Shown piece by piece: positions 55,130-64,000 of a stretch of 64,000 nt of DNA; within the stretch, counting starts at the first letter, position 1, and every line of letters begins with the position of its first letter. The translations under genes were made by a program, and so were the position numbers. A model generated the notes under the pieces. The model was given only the letters and a program-made list of their open reading frames with translations, did not search any database and was not told the DNA's origin. The DNA comes from Doryteuthis pealeii (lineage: Eukaryota > Mollusca > Cephalopoda > Myopsida > Loliginidae), in assembly GCA_023376005.1 (NCBI GenBank), contig CM042141.1, positions 92,425,278 through 92,489,277 of the forward strand, in the 5' to 3' direction.

Positions 55130-55515
55130 CGTCTGGTAAAAGACAGATTGGTCGCCCCCAACTGCAATTCAAGAATGTCTGCAAGAATGATCTCAGGTGC
55201 TTTGGCATTGCCCCTTCCAGTTGGGAAGATTTGGCTCAGGACCGCCCTCGGTGGCGGTAGAATCTCCGTAGGGGACTGTTCATGTCAGAAGTCACCCTGA
55301 CACACCATGAAGCTAAGAAGTCCAGAAGAAAACTGCAGCAACAAAGCATCGGAACATCAACATCTTCAGGGACAGCCTTCAAATGTAAAATCTGTGGTCG
55401 ATAATATTTTTCAAACATCGGACTTTACAGTCACGGGAGGCGCTGTAACTTCAGGGGCACACAAAAACTTTATCATAGTCTTCCGAGACTGAAATGCCAA
55501 GGACATGACATATAT
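55130..55515 (+). pseudogene. LINE C-terminus with zinc finger and 3' UTR
   Basis: Frames in turn: RQIGRPQLQFKNVCKNDLRC, SSWEDLAQDRPRWR-stop, EVTLTHHEAKKSRRKLQQQS, then FKCKICGR-stop and a degenerate HGRRC. The 3' UTR CACAAAAACTTTATCATAG then CGAGACTGAAATGCCAA is shared with 39662-39730. Sister copy of the fragment at 4505-4776. Confidence 0.72.
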
Positions 55516-55897
55516 ATATATATATATATATATAGATATATAGATATATAGATATATATATTTGAGATATATTTTGTATCTGTATCCGTTTTTGGAAGTA
55601 CATATACCAGGTTTGGGCATTGGTGTGAAGCATTAAAGTGGTATATTATGATAATGTAGTTATCATAATATGTTAATCTGGGAATAAATATCAGAAAACT
55701 CGGTAGTTTTTTTTAGTTTCTTTTATTTAGACGTAGTGGTAAATTTTCAGGATAGTGATATCCCTTCTTCAAGACCGTGGATAGTAGTCTTTACACTAAA
55801 ACCCAAACCTGGTATATGCACTTCCAAAAAACGCATACAGATACAAAAATATATCTCAAATATATATACTTACTAGAAGCATACTGAGACACAAAAT

Positions 55898-55899
<2 letters not shown>

Positions 55900-55969
<70 letters not shown>

Positions 55970-55970
55970 A
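55900..55970. repeat. (TA)n microsatellite
   Basis: Two adjoining TA runs. Confidence 0.95.
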
Positions 55971-56564
55971 TATATAATCTTAAATATTTCAATATTTTAA
56001 ATGATTTTCTTCTTTTTTCTTGTTTAATTTTTCTTTATGCCTTTTTCTTTTTAACGAGTATCGTTATCTTGAAATTATTTATTTTCTATTTAATTATTAT
56101 GTTGCAGTGTATCACCATCTTTTTGAAAAAGTATTTGAATCAACTTAGTTTTTTTTTTATATTTATTTGATAGCAAAATATTGTAGTCGTCCGCATAAGC
56201 AATAGAAATCTTTTGTAGATGGTAAACTCATTAACGAACACTCTGTTTGCTTTTCCTTCCCAATCGCATTTAAATTCCATCTGTACACACACGAATACAC
56301 ACATACGCATACATACACGCACACAGTGTCGAATACACATTTTATGCTGAATATTTTCCTTTCCTAAAACTCCAAATTTGGGATGGAGAGCGAAAAATAT
56401 ACAAATAATTAATATTTTAATTAACATTTTAATTATTTTCCGGTCTCTTTAAAGCTTTAGGAATTTTAATTAAAAAAATTTAAAAAAGGAAAAAAAAAAC
56501 TTCTTATGTTAGCAACCTCAGACGTCGAATTTGTTGTTGTTGTTGTTTGTTGCTGTTTTGTTGC

Positions 56565-56594
<30 letters not shown>

Positions 56595-56598
<4 letters not shown>

Positions 56599-56745
56599 TT
56601 TCTTATTATTATGATTATGATTATGATTATGATTATTATACTCTATGCGAATTTTTCACAACAGTTGGTGGTCTTCGCTGGAGTTCGAGTGACAACAAGT
56701 CGCCTTAGATTTCCAGGACTCTTCTACGCATTTTAGCCAATCTCA
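56595..56745 (-). pseudogene. LINE 3' end with (TAA)/(TAATCA) tail, copy 2
   Basis: Reverse of AGAGTCCTGGAAATCTAAGG.. CGACTTGTTGTCACTCGAAC.. then (AATCAT)n/(AAT)n: the 3' UTR of the LINE at 12653. Confidence 0.7.
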
Positions 56746-56774
56746 GCATTGCTGCTGCTGCTGCTGTTTTTCTT

Positions 56775-56799
<25 letters not shown>

Positions 56800-56805
<6 letters not shown>

Positions 56806-56811
56806 TTATTA

Positions 56812-56842
<31 letters not shown>

Positions 56843-57723
56843 CCATATGCGAAATGTTCACAACAGCTGGTGGCTTCGCTGGAGTTTGAGTGACAACAAG
56901 TCTCCTCAGGTCTCCAAGACTCTTCTAACTATTTTATATCAAACTTGTTCTTCTTTTTCATCTCCTCCTTTTCGTCTTCCTCTCCTTTTAACCAATCTGA
57001 GCAGAACTGAGATTTCGACGGTTTCAATTCTTCCTCGGAGTTTCCAGTTGAAATAGATTTCACTCAGATATCGAACTTGTTCTTATTCTTCGTTTTCTTT
57101 CTTATCTTATTATCATGAACCGCAGTTAAATATTAAATGCTAATTAGAATCCTTCATTCCTTCCAAAATAGAAGCATCAATATCATCATGGATCGCAGTG
57201 AAGGTCAACTGTTTCACGGGTAGTCTAATGATGTTTAGCCTTACCATAAGGGTAATAGGGTTGGGACAATCATGTAGGTGCTATGGTTTGACGGAATCAG
57301 ATAATTGATCGGAGAGAGCCTCTCCAACCGCCCGTCTAACCTAAATAAGGGCCAAAGTGGAGTGTTGAATGTCATGGACTGTTCAACCATCAGTATTCAT
57401 TGAGAAAACCAACAGTTTCACGGGTTTTCTAATGATGTATATAATGATTACTTTCATTTGGAACGTTTTAAAATATTCTTATATTTATTTCTTCATTTTG
57501 ATTCTGTGGTCTGTCGGAACTTTGACGTCCATGCCTTAAAATTCTTCTTTATCTTATTTATAATGACAGGATCTGATCCCCTGACCTCGATTGGACGATC
57601 TGTTTGAATTTCAAAATCCAAAGTAATTTCAATCTTTCTTTTCTCTATAACAGTTTCTGGTTTGTGCTTACAGCATTTATCGAACTCACTAGTGATTGTC
57701 TGCCAGTTTAGCTTGTTAACCAT
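56800..57723 (-). pseudogene. LINE 3' region (same family as 12653), antisense
   Basis: Minus strand from 57723: LNWQTITSEFDKCCKHKPE then ITLDFEIQTDRPIEVRGSDP and VIINK correspond to ILWDFEVQTYHLIPARRPDL at 12.7 kb, with the RRPD motif changed. The 3' UTR GAGACCTGAGGAGACTTG lies at 56895-56925, followed by an (AAT)n tail at about 56806-56841. An unrelated insertion occupies about 57235-57410 between near-identical 29-bp repeats. Confidence 0.7.
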
Positions 57724-57741
57724 TGCACCACATGCGGCGCC

Positions 57742-57995
57742 CTAAAAAGAAATCTCAGCATAGCTTACATTTGGCAGAGGATCAGAATTATGAGACATCC
57801 AATGAGGACCGAAATCACTATTCAGTAACAATGGATTTTTAAGTCTAGCCAGCCAACTCTTACGCCACGATAAGAGGCCAAGATTCCAGGTCCCAACCCG
57901 TTCGCCACGGGTATGATATGACACAATGTCGCTAATATGGGGCATCCAGCTAGGATCGAACTCACTGAAATTGTTTCTGTAAAGTGACGACCCAA
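57742..57995 (-). repeat. Dimeric tRNA-derived SINE (type 3)
   Basis: Minus strand: B-box-like GAGTTCGATCC, TAGCTGGATGCCCCATATT, ACCCGTGGCGAACGGG, then a second head CTTATCGTGGCGTAAGAG, TTGGCTGGCTAGAC, and a second GGATGTCTCATAATTC tail. Same order as 1068-1312. Confidence 0.65.
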
Positions 57996-58279
57996 ATCAA
58001 CCACTATAATCAATTTCCCCAACCGCAAAATTCCCCTGACACAGTCTTTTGCCTGCAACACTATCACAGTAGTCCTCGCTCAATCCGTCAAAAGTTCACT
58101 CGTTCAACACACGTTCTGTTCGTGTTAAAAGGGCAAACACAACTATCCGTGGTGTGGGAAGGTAGGTAACTATAATAAGTAACTGTCCTCTTCAATATCT
58201 TACATCCAGGCTAATCACACACAGCACTGCCCGACCCGGGCGAAATTCGCATATTCAAAAGGAGTGCCAGTAGTCTACT

Positions 58280-58475
58280 ACCAGCCATTCCTCGCGACGA
58301 GGAGGTTGCGAGTTCAAATTCTGTAGTCACCCACTACACCCCCTCGCACAGGCCAGAATATACGGACGCCTTAGTTCTTGGAGGTAGGGAATCTTCTAGT
58401 ATACACTCGCTAATTCAGTAGTAATGGATCTGCGAGACTAGCTTGCTAAACATTACACCACGATGGGACGCTGAG
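58280..58475. repeat. tRNA-like SINE fragments in opposite orientation
   Basis: + strand GAGGAGGTTGCGAGTTCAAA near 58300. Minus strand CATCGTGGTGTAATGTTTAG (58467-58448) and CTAGTCTCGCAGATCC are a type-3 head. Confidence 0.5.
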
Positions 58476-58821
58476 GTATTATTTTTGTTTTATCTGCTTT
58501 TGTTTGTTTTGTTGTTGTTTTTATGACTGTTGTTGCAGCTGTTGGTACTGATTTATTATTCTAGTTGTTATTGTTGTTTCTTTATCTTATTGTTGTTGTT
58601 ATGAATGTTGATGCAGACACGAGAATTAAGTAAAAACATTACTGCCAAAAAGAAGGTGATTATGGGTTTAATGTATGGCTGTTATTGATGTGTTTAGTGT
58701 GATGATGCTGCTGATGATGCTGTGACACTGCTGTTGCTGCTGCTGATGATGATGATTTGGGTAAAGGATATACAAACACTGATGAAAGGGTTGTCGGATT
58801 TTGGTTGAGATTAATGTTCCA

Positions 58822-59100
58822 TTCAGTTGGTTAAATTTTATGGCATGTCAACTCTTGGGTTATTTTATGCCGAAGACGTTTTTATTTTATTCATATTTGT
58901 TGGGTATTCAATTTTTAAACTTTTTTTTTAAACTCATTTTTTATCTATTTAATCTATAGATGGGACCCTGACAGATACTACCACTCCGGGTCAGAGTGAT
59001 CTGGACGCAATGTATATGACAGGTCATGACACTCTATAATTTGGTTGGTTGCTTTTGATTTTACGGCATGCCAACCCTTTTTTTAAAAAAGTACCCAACA
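58822..59100 (+). repeat. Dispersed repeat (TTGGTT..TTTTA family), two pieces
   Basis: 58822-59000 matches 35337-35530. A second start of the same repeat stands at 59041. Confidence 0.55.
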
Positions 59101-59240
59101 ATTAGTATCATTTGTATTATTCGGACTATTATCCTCATCTTCATTGTTATCTGTACAACGTTTTGGCGGTGTGCCCTCCGGCCTTCTTCAGGTTTCAAAT
59201 ATGCGAATCGGCACTCATTGCAAACACCAGAGTTGTGAAA
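59101..59240 (-). repeat. Family I repeat with hammerhead-like motif, fragment
   Basis: Reverse: CCTGAAGAAGGCCGGAGGG, GCC, then AAAACGTTGTACAG where GAAA is expected (G to A), ATGAAGATGAGGATAATAG. The ribozyme core is broken. Confidence 0.5.
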
Positions 59241-59417
59241 CAGAGGCCTGGGTTCTTCAAACTAGCTACAGCTATTGCAAAAATCGTAGCCAAGAAAAAA
59301 AAATCAAAATTGAAATCGGATAAAGAAAAAACAGATTTAAAAAATTCACAAAAGAATTCTCTAGAATATATTCAAACAAAAATATTCCAATCCGTCAGGT
59401 TCACAAACCTTCACTGA
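59205..59417 (+). other. Open frame of unknown origin, Lys-rich
   Basis: The frame reads CESALIANTRVVKQRPGFFK, LATAIAKIVAKKKK.. and ends at 59417, followed ~200 bp later by a hammerhead-type motif (59620). It could be the C-terminus of the protein of a ribozyme-bearing retroelement, but I recognise no domain. Confidence 0.25.
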
Positions 59418-59619
59418 CAGCAGTCATCACACACTAACTTACATCGAGACTATCAAATTTCTTCAAAGGCAATAAATGACCCCATAAAAATACCATACCC
59501 CACAAAATTTTTTCCCTCCCCCTCTCTATACCACACACCCAAACCCTCTTTCCATCTTCTACCAGCCGCAAAAATTACTTTTCAATATAAAAGTAGATTG
59601 TAAAAAGTATTTGTCATAA

Positions 59620-59675
59620 TTAATTCTGAAGAAGCTTCACTAAACCCAGGCGAAATATCAATTGAATTTAGTTGT
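59620..59675 (+). ncRNA. Hammerhead-like motif, family N
   Basis: Stem I AATT, core CTGAAGA (59626-59632), an extra A, stem II GCTT..AGGC (4 pairs), GAAA (59652-59655), stem III around ATCAATTGAAT (near-palindrome), then TTAGTT. Stem I is short and AT-only, so this is tentative. Confidence 0.45.
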
Positions 59676-59741
59676 TAACCATTAGTCATATCTTTGATAG
59701 CATTTCCTCTCGGCCTATTCACGTTCTGCATGCGTCATCCT

Positions 59742-59980
59742 ATGATCTTCATCAGCTTTCGTAAACAAAAGCACATATAAAAATTAATGGTTAATAACAT
59801 TACATTCACACATTCACTATACAGTTAACATTTTTCATTTTTCTCTTTCACAAAAAGTTCTGTAACAGTGTCCTGATGATGGTTTAATACCGAAATACTT
59901 AAGTATAGACACATAAAATTGTTTTCCTCTGATCATAACAACCTGTGTTTGTTATATTTGTTGAAAATATTTTCTTCATA
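59742..59980 (+). repeat. Ribozyme repeat family C, copy 2
   Basis: Matches 18752-18965 along its length: CAGCTTTCGTAAACAAAAGC, AATTAATGGTTAATAACATT, hammerhead, CTGATCATAACAACCTGTG, ATATTTTCTTC. Confidence 0.82.
59868..59912 (+). ncRNA. Hammerhead ribozyme, family C, best copy
   Basis: Stem I GTGTC (59868-59872) pairs perfectly with GACAC (59908-59912). Core CTGATGA (59873-59879), an extra T, stem II GGT-TTAAT-ACC, GAAA (59892-59895), stem III ATACTTAAGTAT, cleavage triplet ATA. All invariant bases are present. Confidence 0.78.
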
Positions 59981-60079
59981 TATATATATTAAAATTGCTT
60001 GTTTTTAAGAGTTAAAAGCGAAAAACAAATTTCATTCCAATCAACATAAGCTTATTCCTATAATTATCAGTAATTTGTA

Positions 60080-60318
60080 GCAGTGCGTGGTGTAATGGTA
60101 AAGTCATGGGAAATGGACTCGTCGACCCGAGTTCAAATCCTGGACGTGGCAATTATTTCACTTAGCGCTAATACCCTTGGGAAATGTATGAATCCTACTC
60201 TCCCTCCAGCTATGGGTAAATAGTAGGGCAGACTGGGCTCTTTAACCTTGGTTAGGCAACTCCACTAAAGAAATTGACCTTGTGTCGCATCCTGCTCATG
60301 CGGAGGGGTTGTGAATAT
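60080..60318 (+). repeat. tRNA-derived SINE (type 2)
   Basis: Head GTGGTGTAATGGTAAAGTC, CGACCCGAGTTCAAATCCTG (B box), GCGCTAATACCCTTGGG, CAGCTATGGGTAAATAGTAG, GACCTTGTGTCGCATCC, tail GGGGTTGTGAATATATA. A short internal deletion removes the AACCTGTTAAATTCC part. Confidence 0.88.
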
Positions 60319-60930
60319 ATATAATTATCAGTAATATATATATATGTGTGTGTCTGTGTGTCTGTGTGCGTATGTGTCTGTAGAGGATAAAGTCTTATTC
60401 TGCTAAACTAAATCTGCGAATGGTAGTATTTGCACTAGAAACCCGTTCACAATTTTCGAGTATCGGGTTTAAACTTTAATCCAGTCGGGGAAAAAAAAAG
60501 GCAGGCTGTGCGAGATGCATTCAAAAACAGAAGGGAATGTCGCAAATCTTGGTGGATTTGCACGATCAAGTAGTGTCCTAGTCTCGGCCCACAGCTCGGC
60601 AATAAAGTATCATTCAATATTTGCTGGATCGGATTAAACTGGAAATTGTTCCGAATGTCATATAAATGCGGTTTAAAATACATCAAGTCAAGGACTCTGC
60701 GATGAAATGATTATTTACTTACTTAATGTACGACACCAGATTAAGTGAGTAAATGGTGAAGAGGAAAAAGAAATTAAGTTAAGTAGAAACGACTGAGATC
60801 TTGATAATATATATATATATTATGAGTATGTTTTCTATTTCAACTTTGAAACATGAAACTCATAGTAAAAATGAGAGAGATCTTGATACTATATATATAT
60901 ATATATATATTCTAATACAGGTACAAGTGA

Positions 60931-60969
60931 TAACCTACTCGAGTTTCACCATGAGGATCTTCAGGGTTA
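60931..60969 (-). ncRNA. Hammerhead ribozyme, family M, left arm
   Basis: Minus strand: stem I TAACC (60969-60965), core CTGAAGA (60964-60958), minimal stem II CC-TCAT-GG with a T:T mismatch, GAAA (60947-60944), stem III ACTCGAGT (8-nt palindrome), A at the cleavage position (GTA), stem I partner GGTTA (60935-60931). 39 nt in all, one of the smallest in the window. Confidence 0.68.
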
Positions 60970-61133
60970 AATCCACTGGATTAATCAAGATATTGATTAA
61001 TTGCAGTCGATTACACGTGTGTGCCTTTCGTGATAAAACGGTTCGTTATTTATATATTTTCGTTTTTTATCGCGAAAGGCACACACGTGTAATCGACTGC
61101 AATTAATCAATATCTTGATTAATCCAGTGGATT

Positions 61134-61172
61134 TAACCCTGAAGATCCTTATTGTGAAACTCGAGTAGGTTA
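61134..61172 (+). ncRNA. Hammerhead ribozyme, family M, right arm
   Basis: Stem I TAACC (61134-61138), CTGAAGA (61139-61145), CCTTATTG as a weakened stem II, GAAA (61156-61159), ACTCGAGT, A, GGTTA (61168-61172). Stem II pairs less well than in the left arm. Confidence 0.6.
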
Positions 61173-61188
61173 TTACCGTGTACCTTTA

Positions 61189-61233
<45 letters not shown>

Positions 61234-61236
<3 letters not shown>

Positions 61237-61414
61237 TCATCCACATATATGTGTTTCGACGTTTATGTCTCATCATTGCGGCTCGACTTTTTTTAACAGC
61301 TACTATTAGCCGGGAGCGAAACCCGACAGAATTTTCGTCTGCTAAGTTCTTTACCATAAAGGCCGTCAGCGACTGTCAGTCTGTGTGATACATACTTACA
61401 GTCACCTATATTAC

Positions 61415-61455
<41 letters not shown>

Positions 61456-61880
61456 TATATAGTCATCCACAGACACTGTATTTCGACATTTCACGTCTTT
61501 TCAGAGTGGCTAGACCCAGCATCTACTTCTAGACGGGAGTGAAACCCGACTGACTTTTTATCAGTCCGGTTCCTTAATCCCTCGTATGTCGGTAGCTGGT
61601 AGTAAGGAGCGAAGTTTTAACTGATAAATACATACATCCGTGTATATTTTACCACCACCAGAGAGCTCATATCCGTACCGCCTTGCTTTTTTAAGCTAGC
61701 GGTGAAAGTCAATTAAAGTAACCTCTTGAGAGCTTTACCGGGTTTAGGGAGCATATAACAGTCATCCACAGACACGGTATGTAGACGTTTCACGGCTCTC
61801 CAGTGTGGCTAGACCAAGCAACTACTTCTCACCGGATGCGAAACCTGACTGACTTTTCATCAGTCTGGTTCCTTATATTT
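61234..61880 (-). repeat. Ribozyme repeat family B, tandem units
   Basis: Units start with AGTCATCCACA at 61237, 61461 and 61760. The last two are 299 bp apart, the same effective period as at 17.9-18.4 kb. Each start carries a decayed hammerhead on the minus strand: ATGATGA core at 61240-61283, CTGAAAA core at 61466-61512, and CTGGAGA with TACA for GAAA at 61764-61810. Stem I TGTGG with CCGCA or CCAC(T/A) and the GTC site persist in the latter two. Confidence 0.7.
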
Positions 61881-61935
61881 TCTGTGTGTGTGTGTACCTG
61901 TGTATTTATACCAAAATAATCAAATTTAATATATA

Positions 61936-62495
61936 ACACATCACTCAATAAGTCCCGGGCCTAACTAATAAAACCAACAACTTTTAGGCGAAATTCTTCT
62001 TTATTCATCAACATAGTCTCCTTCTAGGGTGATACACTGATTCCAATGCTTCTCTAACAATTCGATGCCTTTTTTGTAGAACGAGTTTTCTTTGGCCTCA
62101 AAATACACCTCAGTTTCCGATATCACTTCTTCATTGGAGTCAAATCTCTTTCCCTGGAGAATTCTTTTGAGGTCTGTAAACAGCCAGTAGTCACTGTGGT
62201 CCGGATCTGGAGATTAGGGTGGGTGCGAAAGCAATTCGAAGTGGAATTCATGTAGTTTTGCCATCGTTGCAATCGACTTGTGACACGGTGCATTGTCTTG
62301 GTGAAAGAGAACTTTTTTCTTTTTCATTTGTGGCCGTTTTTCTTGGCAATTTCTTCCTTCAAACACACCAATAATTCTATATAATATTCGCTATTGATGC
62401 TTCTTCCTTTCTCAAGGTATAATCTCAGGGTATAATCGATAAACGAAATACCTTGCACATCCCAAAATACGAAGGCCAAAACCTTGCCTCCTGAT
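61936..62495 (-). pseudogene. 3' half of a mariner element: DD34D transposase and TIR
   Basis: Minus strand: GGKVLAFVFWDVQG (first Asp), KGRSINSEYYIELL, a stop after NGHK, KKVLFHQDNAPCHKS (second Asp), HFELLSHPP-stop-SPD, HSDYWLFTDLKRILQGK (third Asp, 34 residues after the second), NSFYKKGIELLEKHWNQCIT, LEGDYVDE and a stop at 62001-62003. The stop at 62214-62216 replaces Tyr of the HPPYSPD motif. The end at 61936-61960 (CACATCACTCAATAAGTCCC) matches the 4.4-kb element. All three catalytic Asp remain but two in-frame stops make it dead. Confidence 0.9.
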
Positions 62496-62499
62496 GTTT

Positions 62500-62612
62500 G
62501 CGTCGAGGGCGATGACCTATAGGGACGGTTGGTGAGAGATTGTATTGGATATCTATGCGACTAGCGCAACATGATGATGCTGATGCTGATGCTGATGCTG
62601 ATGATGAGGATT
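62500..62612 (+). repeat. Short LINE 3' end with (GATGCT)n tail
   Basis: GATGACCTATAGGGACGGTT, GGTGAGAGATTGTATTGGAT match the LINE 3' ends at 29.8 and 54.95 kb. The tail is (ATGATGCTG)n. Confidence 0.7.
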
Positions 62613-64000
62613 TCAGCATCGTATGTGTATTTTGAGTCAGATCTTTTATTGTACTTTTAACAGCAAAGTTGCAATAAAACTGGACATCAGAATATTTCTT
62701 AAAATTTGACATTTTAAACTTTACCTAAACCAGTAAAAATTATGTTGTAACTATTTATTCAACAACAGGCATGATTTTAATAATACAGCGAGTCTAAATT
62801 AATGAATCAAATATAAAAATAAAAAAATATAAATTCTTATGTGTATTAACGAGAGGCGAATTCTAATTACTAATTACACCTTGTATCTTTACTTAGTGCA
62901 TTAATTTTTAACTTTTTTATACAATCCCGGGCGAACTTCTCGTCGAACTTTAACTTCCTTATTTCGACAAGAAATATCCTAAATTTGACAAGAGACGCAA
63001 GGCTTTGGTGCATATCGACTGAAACGTTGTCTATATAATAATGATAAATATGAGGACAACAGTTCCCAAAAATCCAAATAATACAATTTGTTTTTTGTTT
63101 GTTTGTTTGTTTGTTTTTCCAATAACTTTTTTTGTTGTTTTTTTGTTATTGATACACATTAAGTTAAACAAATTATATATATTAAAAAAAAACAAGATTT
63201 TGTTGCATAGCGCCTTCTTTACTGGCACTAAATAGGTATATGTTATATACTGGTCTTACTTCTTATTCTGGTCGTCTATTCTTCTGGCCGGCTTTGCTTC
63301 TGATCGTCTATCATCTATCTTTGGTCTGGTATATCTTCTAAGTCTCGTCTGGTCTTCTATTGTATGGGGATTTCGGGTTTCTTGTTGGGTTTCTCGTTAT
63401 CAGAAGCCCTGTGCCATTGTTAGTTTTTTAAACACAAGACGAGAATGTCGTAGATCCCCAGACCGCGCGGATCCTTCTACTAACCTTACTTAGTATCCTT
63501 AAAAATCCCTTCGGAACGCCATAATTTTTCCTCACAAATCCCCCTCAAAAGGGCCACTGCACTAAACAAAATGCAACTAGAGGCATTTTTTCCATTGCAT
63601 TGCATTTTTTTTGGGGGGGTACATTATTTCCAGGTCCACTCTGACCCAGATTGTTAGTACCTGTTAGGGTCACATTTGTGGGTCTAATAGATCTGTTTAA
63701 AAATGATTCATATTTTATAGGAATAATTTAATGGTTTCCTATGAATTTATTTTGTTTTTTATTTATTTATGTATTTATTTTTCCTATATTCAGTTTACAG
63801 GAAATCCTTCCATTTTGCGATATTCCTTTTCCTTTTCACTTTTCCATTTAACAAGTCATAACAACAACATCAAAAACAACAATAGAAGAGACGTTTGTAT
63901 GGATGGACAATTCGTAAGTATCTAGATCATTGAAGCGATGAAGAAGACAGTTCATCCGATAAGGCGTTGTTGTTCACTTCAGTCAACCGGTTTACACTCC
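62613..64000. other. Unassigned sequence
   Basis: 63640-63720 is the reverse of the dispersed repeat at 58915-58990. The rest, including C/T-rich 63245-63420, shows no recognisable gene or element. Confidence 0.4.

Larger units (their letters stand above)
60923..61180. repeat. Palindrome with two opposed hammerheads (family M)
   Basis: Arms of about 105 bp (60931-61038 and 61063-61172) are near-perfect reverse copies through GGATTAATCAAGATATTGAT and CGATTACACGTGTGTGCC, with a ~25-bp centre. (TA)n lies at 60889-60910 and 61194-61233. Confidence 0.88.

Overview
The window is repeat-dense, AT-rich metazoan DNA. It most resembles a mollusc, probably a coleoid cephalopod. The main support is several tRNA-derived SINE families of the kind known from octopus and squid, very many (TA)n/(CA)n microsatellites, a 5S-rRNA-derived SINE, mariner relics and non-LTR retrotransposon tails. 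The species call is inference. I found no intact host gene and no recognisable exon. The only host-gene sequence I can name is a broken histone H3 fragment (9689-9880, minus strand). Long apparent reading frames in the T-rich tracts and (TA)n/(CA)n runs are low-complexity artefacts.

Layout: 0-5 kb has a TA-flanked foldback element, a dimeric SINE, a 1.6-kb (TTTC)n-rich tract, the 5' half of a mariner, a LINE tail and a short MITE. 5-12 kb has microsatellites, dispersed repeats, another foldback and the histone H3 fragment. 11.7-14.5 kb has a GATAAGCGAAACC repeat array, a LINE 3' end bounded on both sides by (TAA)n, and a decayed ~270-bp tandem repeat. 15-20 kb has ribozyme-bearing repeats and a Helitron-like element. 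20-30 kb has a LINE tail with a zinc finger, a 5S-derived SINE and ribozyme/tRNA composites. 30-43 kb has an inverted LINE copy, SINEs 1 and 2, a mariner remnant and a second copy of the first foldback. 43.7-45 kb is a second pyrimidine tract. 46-57 kb has a LINE C-terminus that is still open, Helitron-like copies, nested SINE insertions and antisense LINE ends. 57-64 kb has dimeric SINEs, a palindrome with two opposed hammerheads, a tandem ~300-bp ribozyme repeat and the 3' half of a mariner.

The most interesting layer is a set of at least eight unrelated-looking repeat families that each carry a minimal type-I hammerhead self-cleaving ribozyme. Each has a CTGANGA core, a small stem II, GAAA, a very short stem III and a closing stem I. 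In most of them stem III is a self-complementary 8- or 12-nt palindrome (exact, or one change away). Several sit next to (TA)n runs, occur as inverted or ~300-420-bp tandem copies, and some share a terminal block containing TGAATCCGACA. One family also has tRNA-like A/B boxes, giving a promoter-plus-ribozyme composite. This fits known biology of hammerheads in Penelope-like elements and animal retrozymes. The variety in one window, the palindromic stem III and the Pol III-like head deserve checking. All ribozyme calls were made by eye from sequence and pairing; none was folded computationally or tested.
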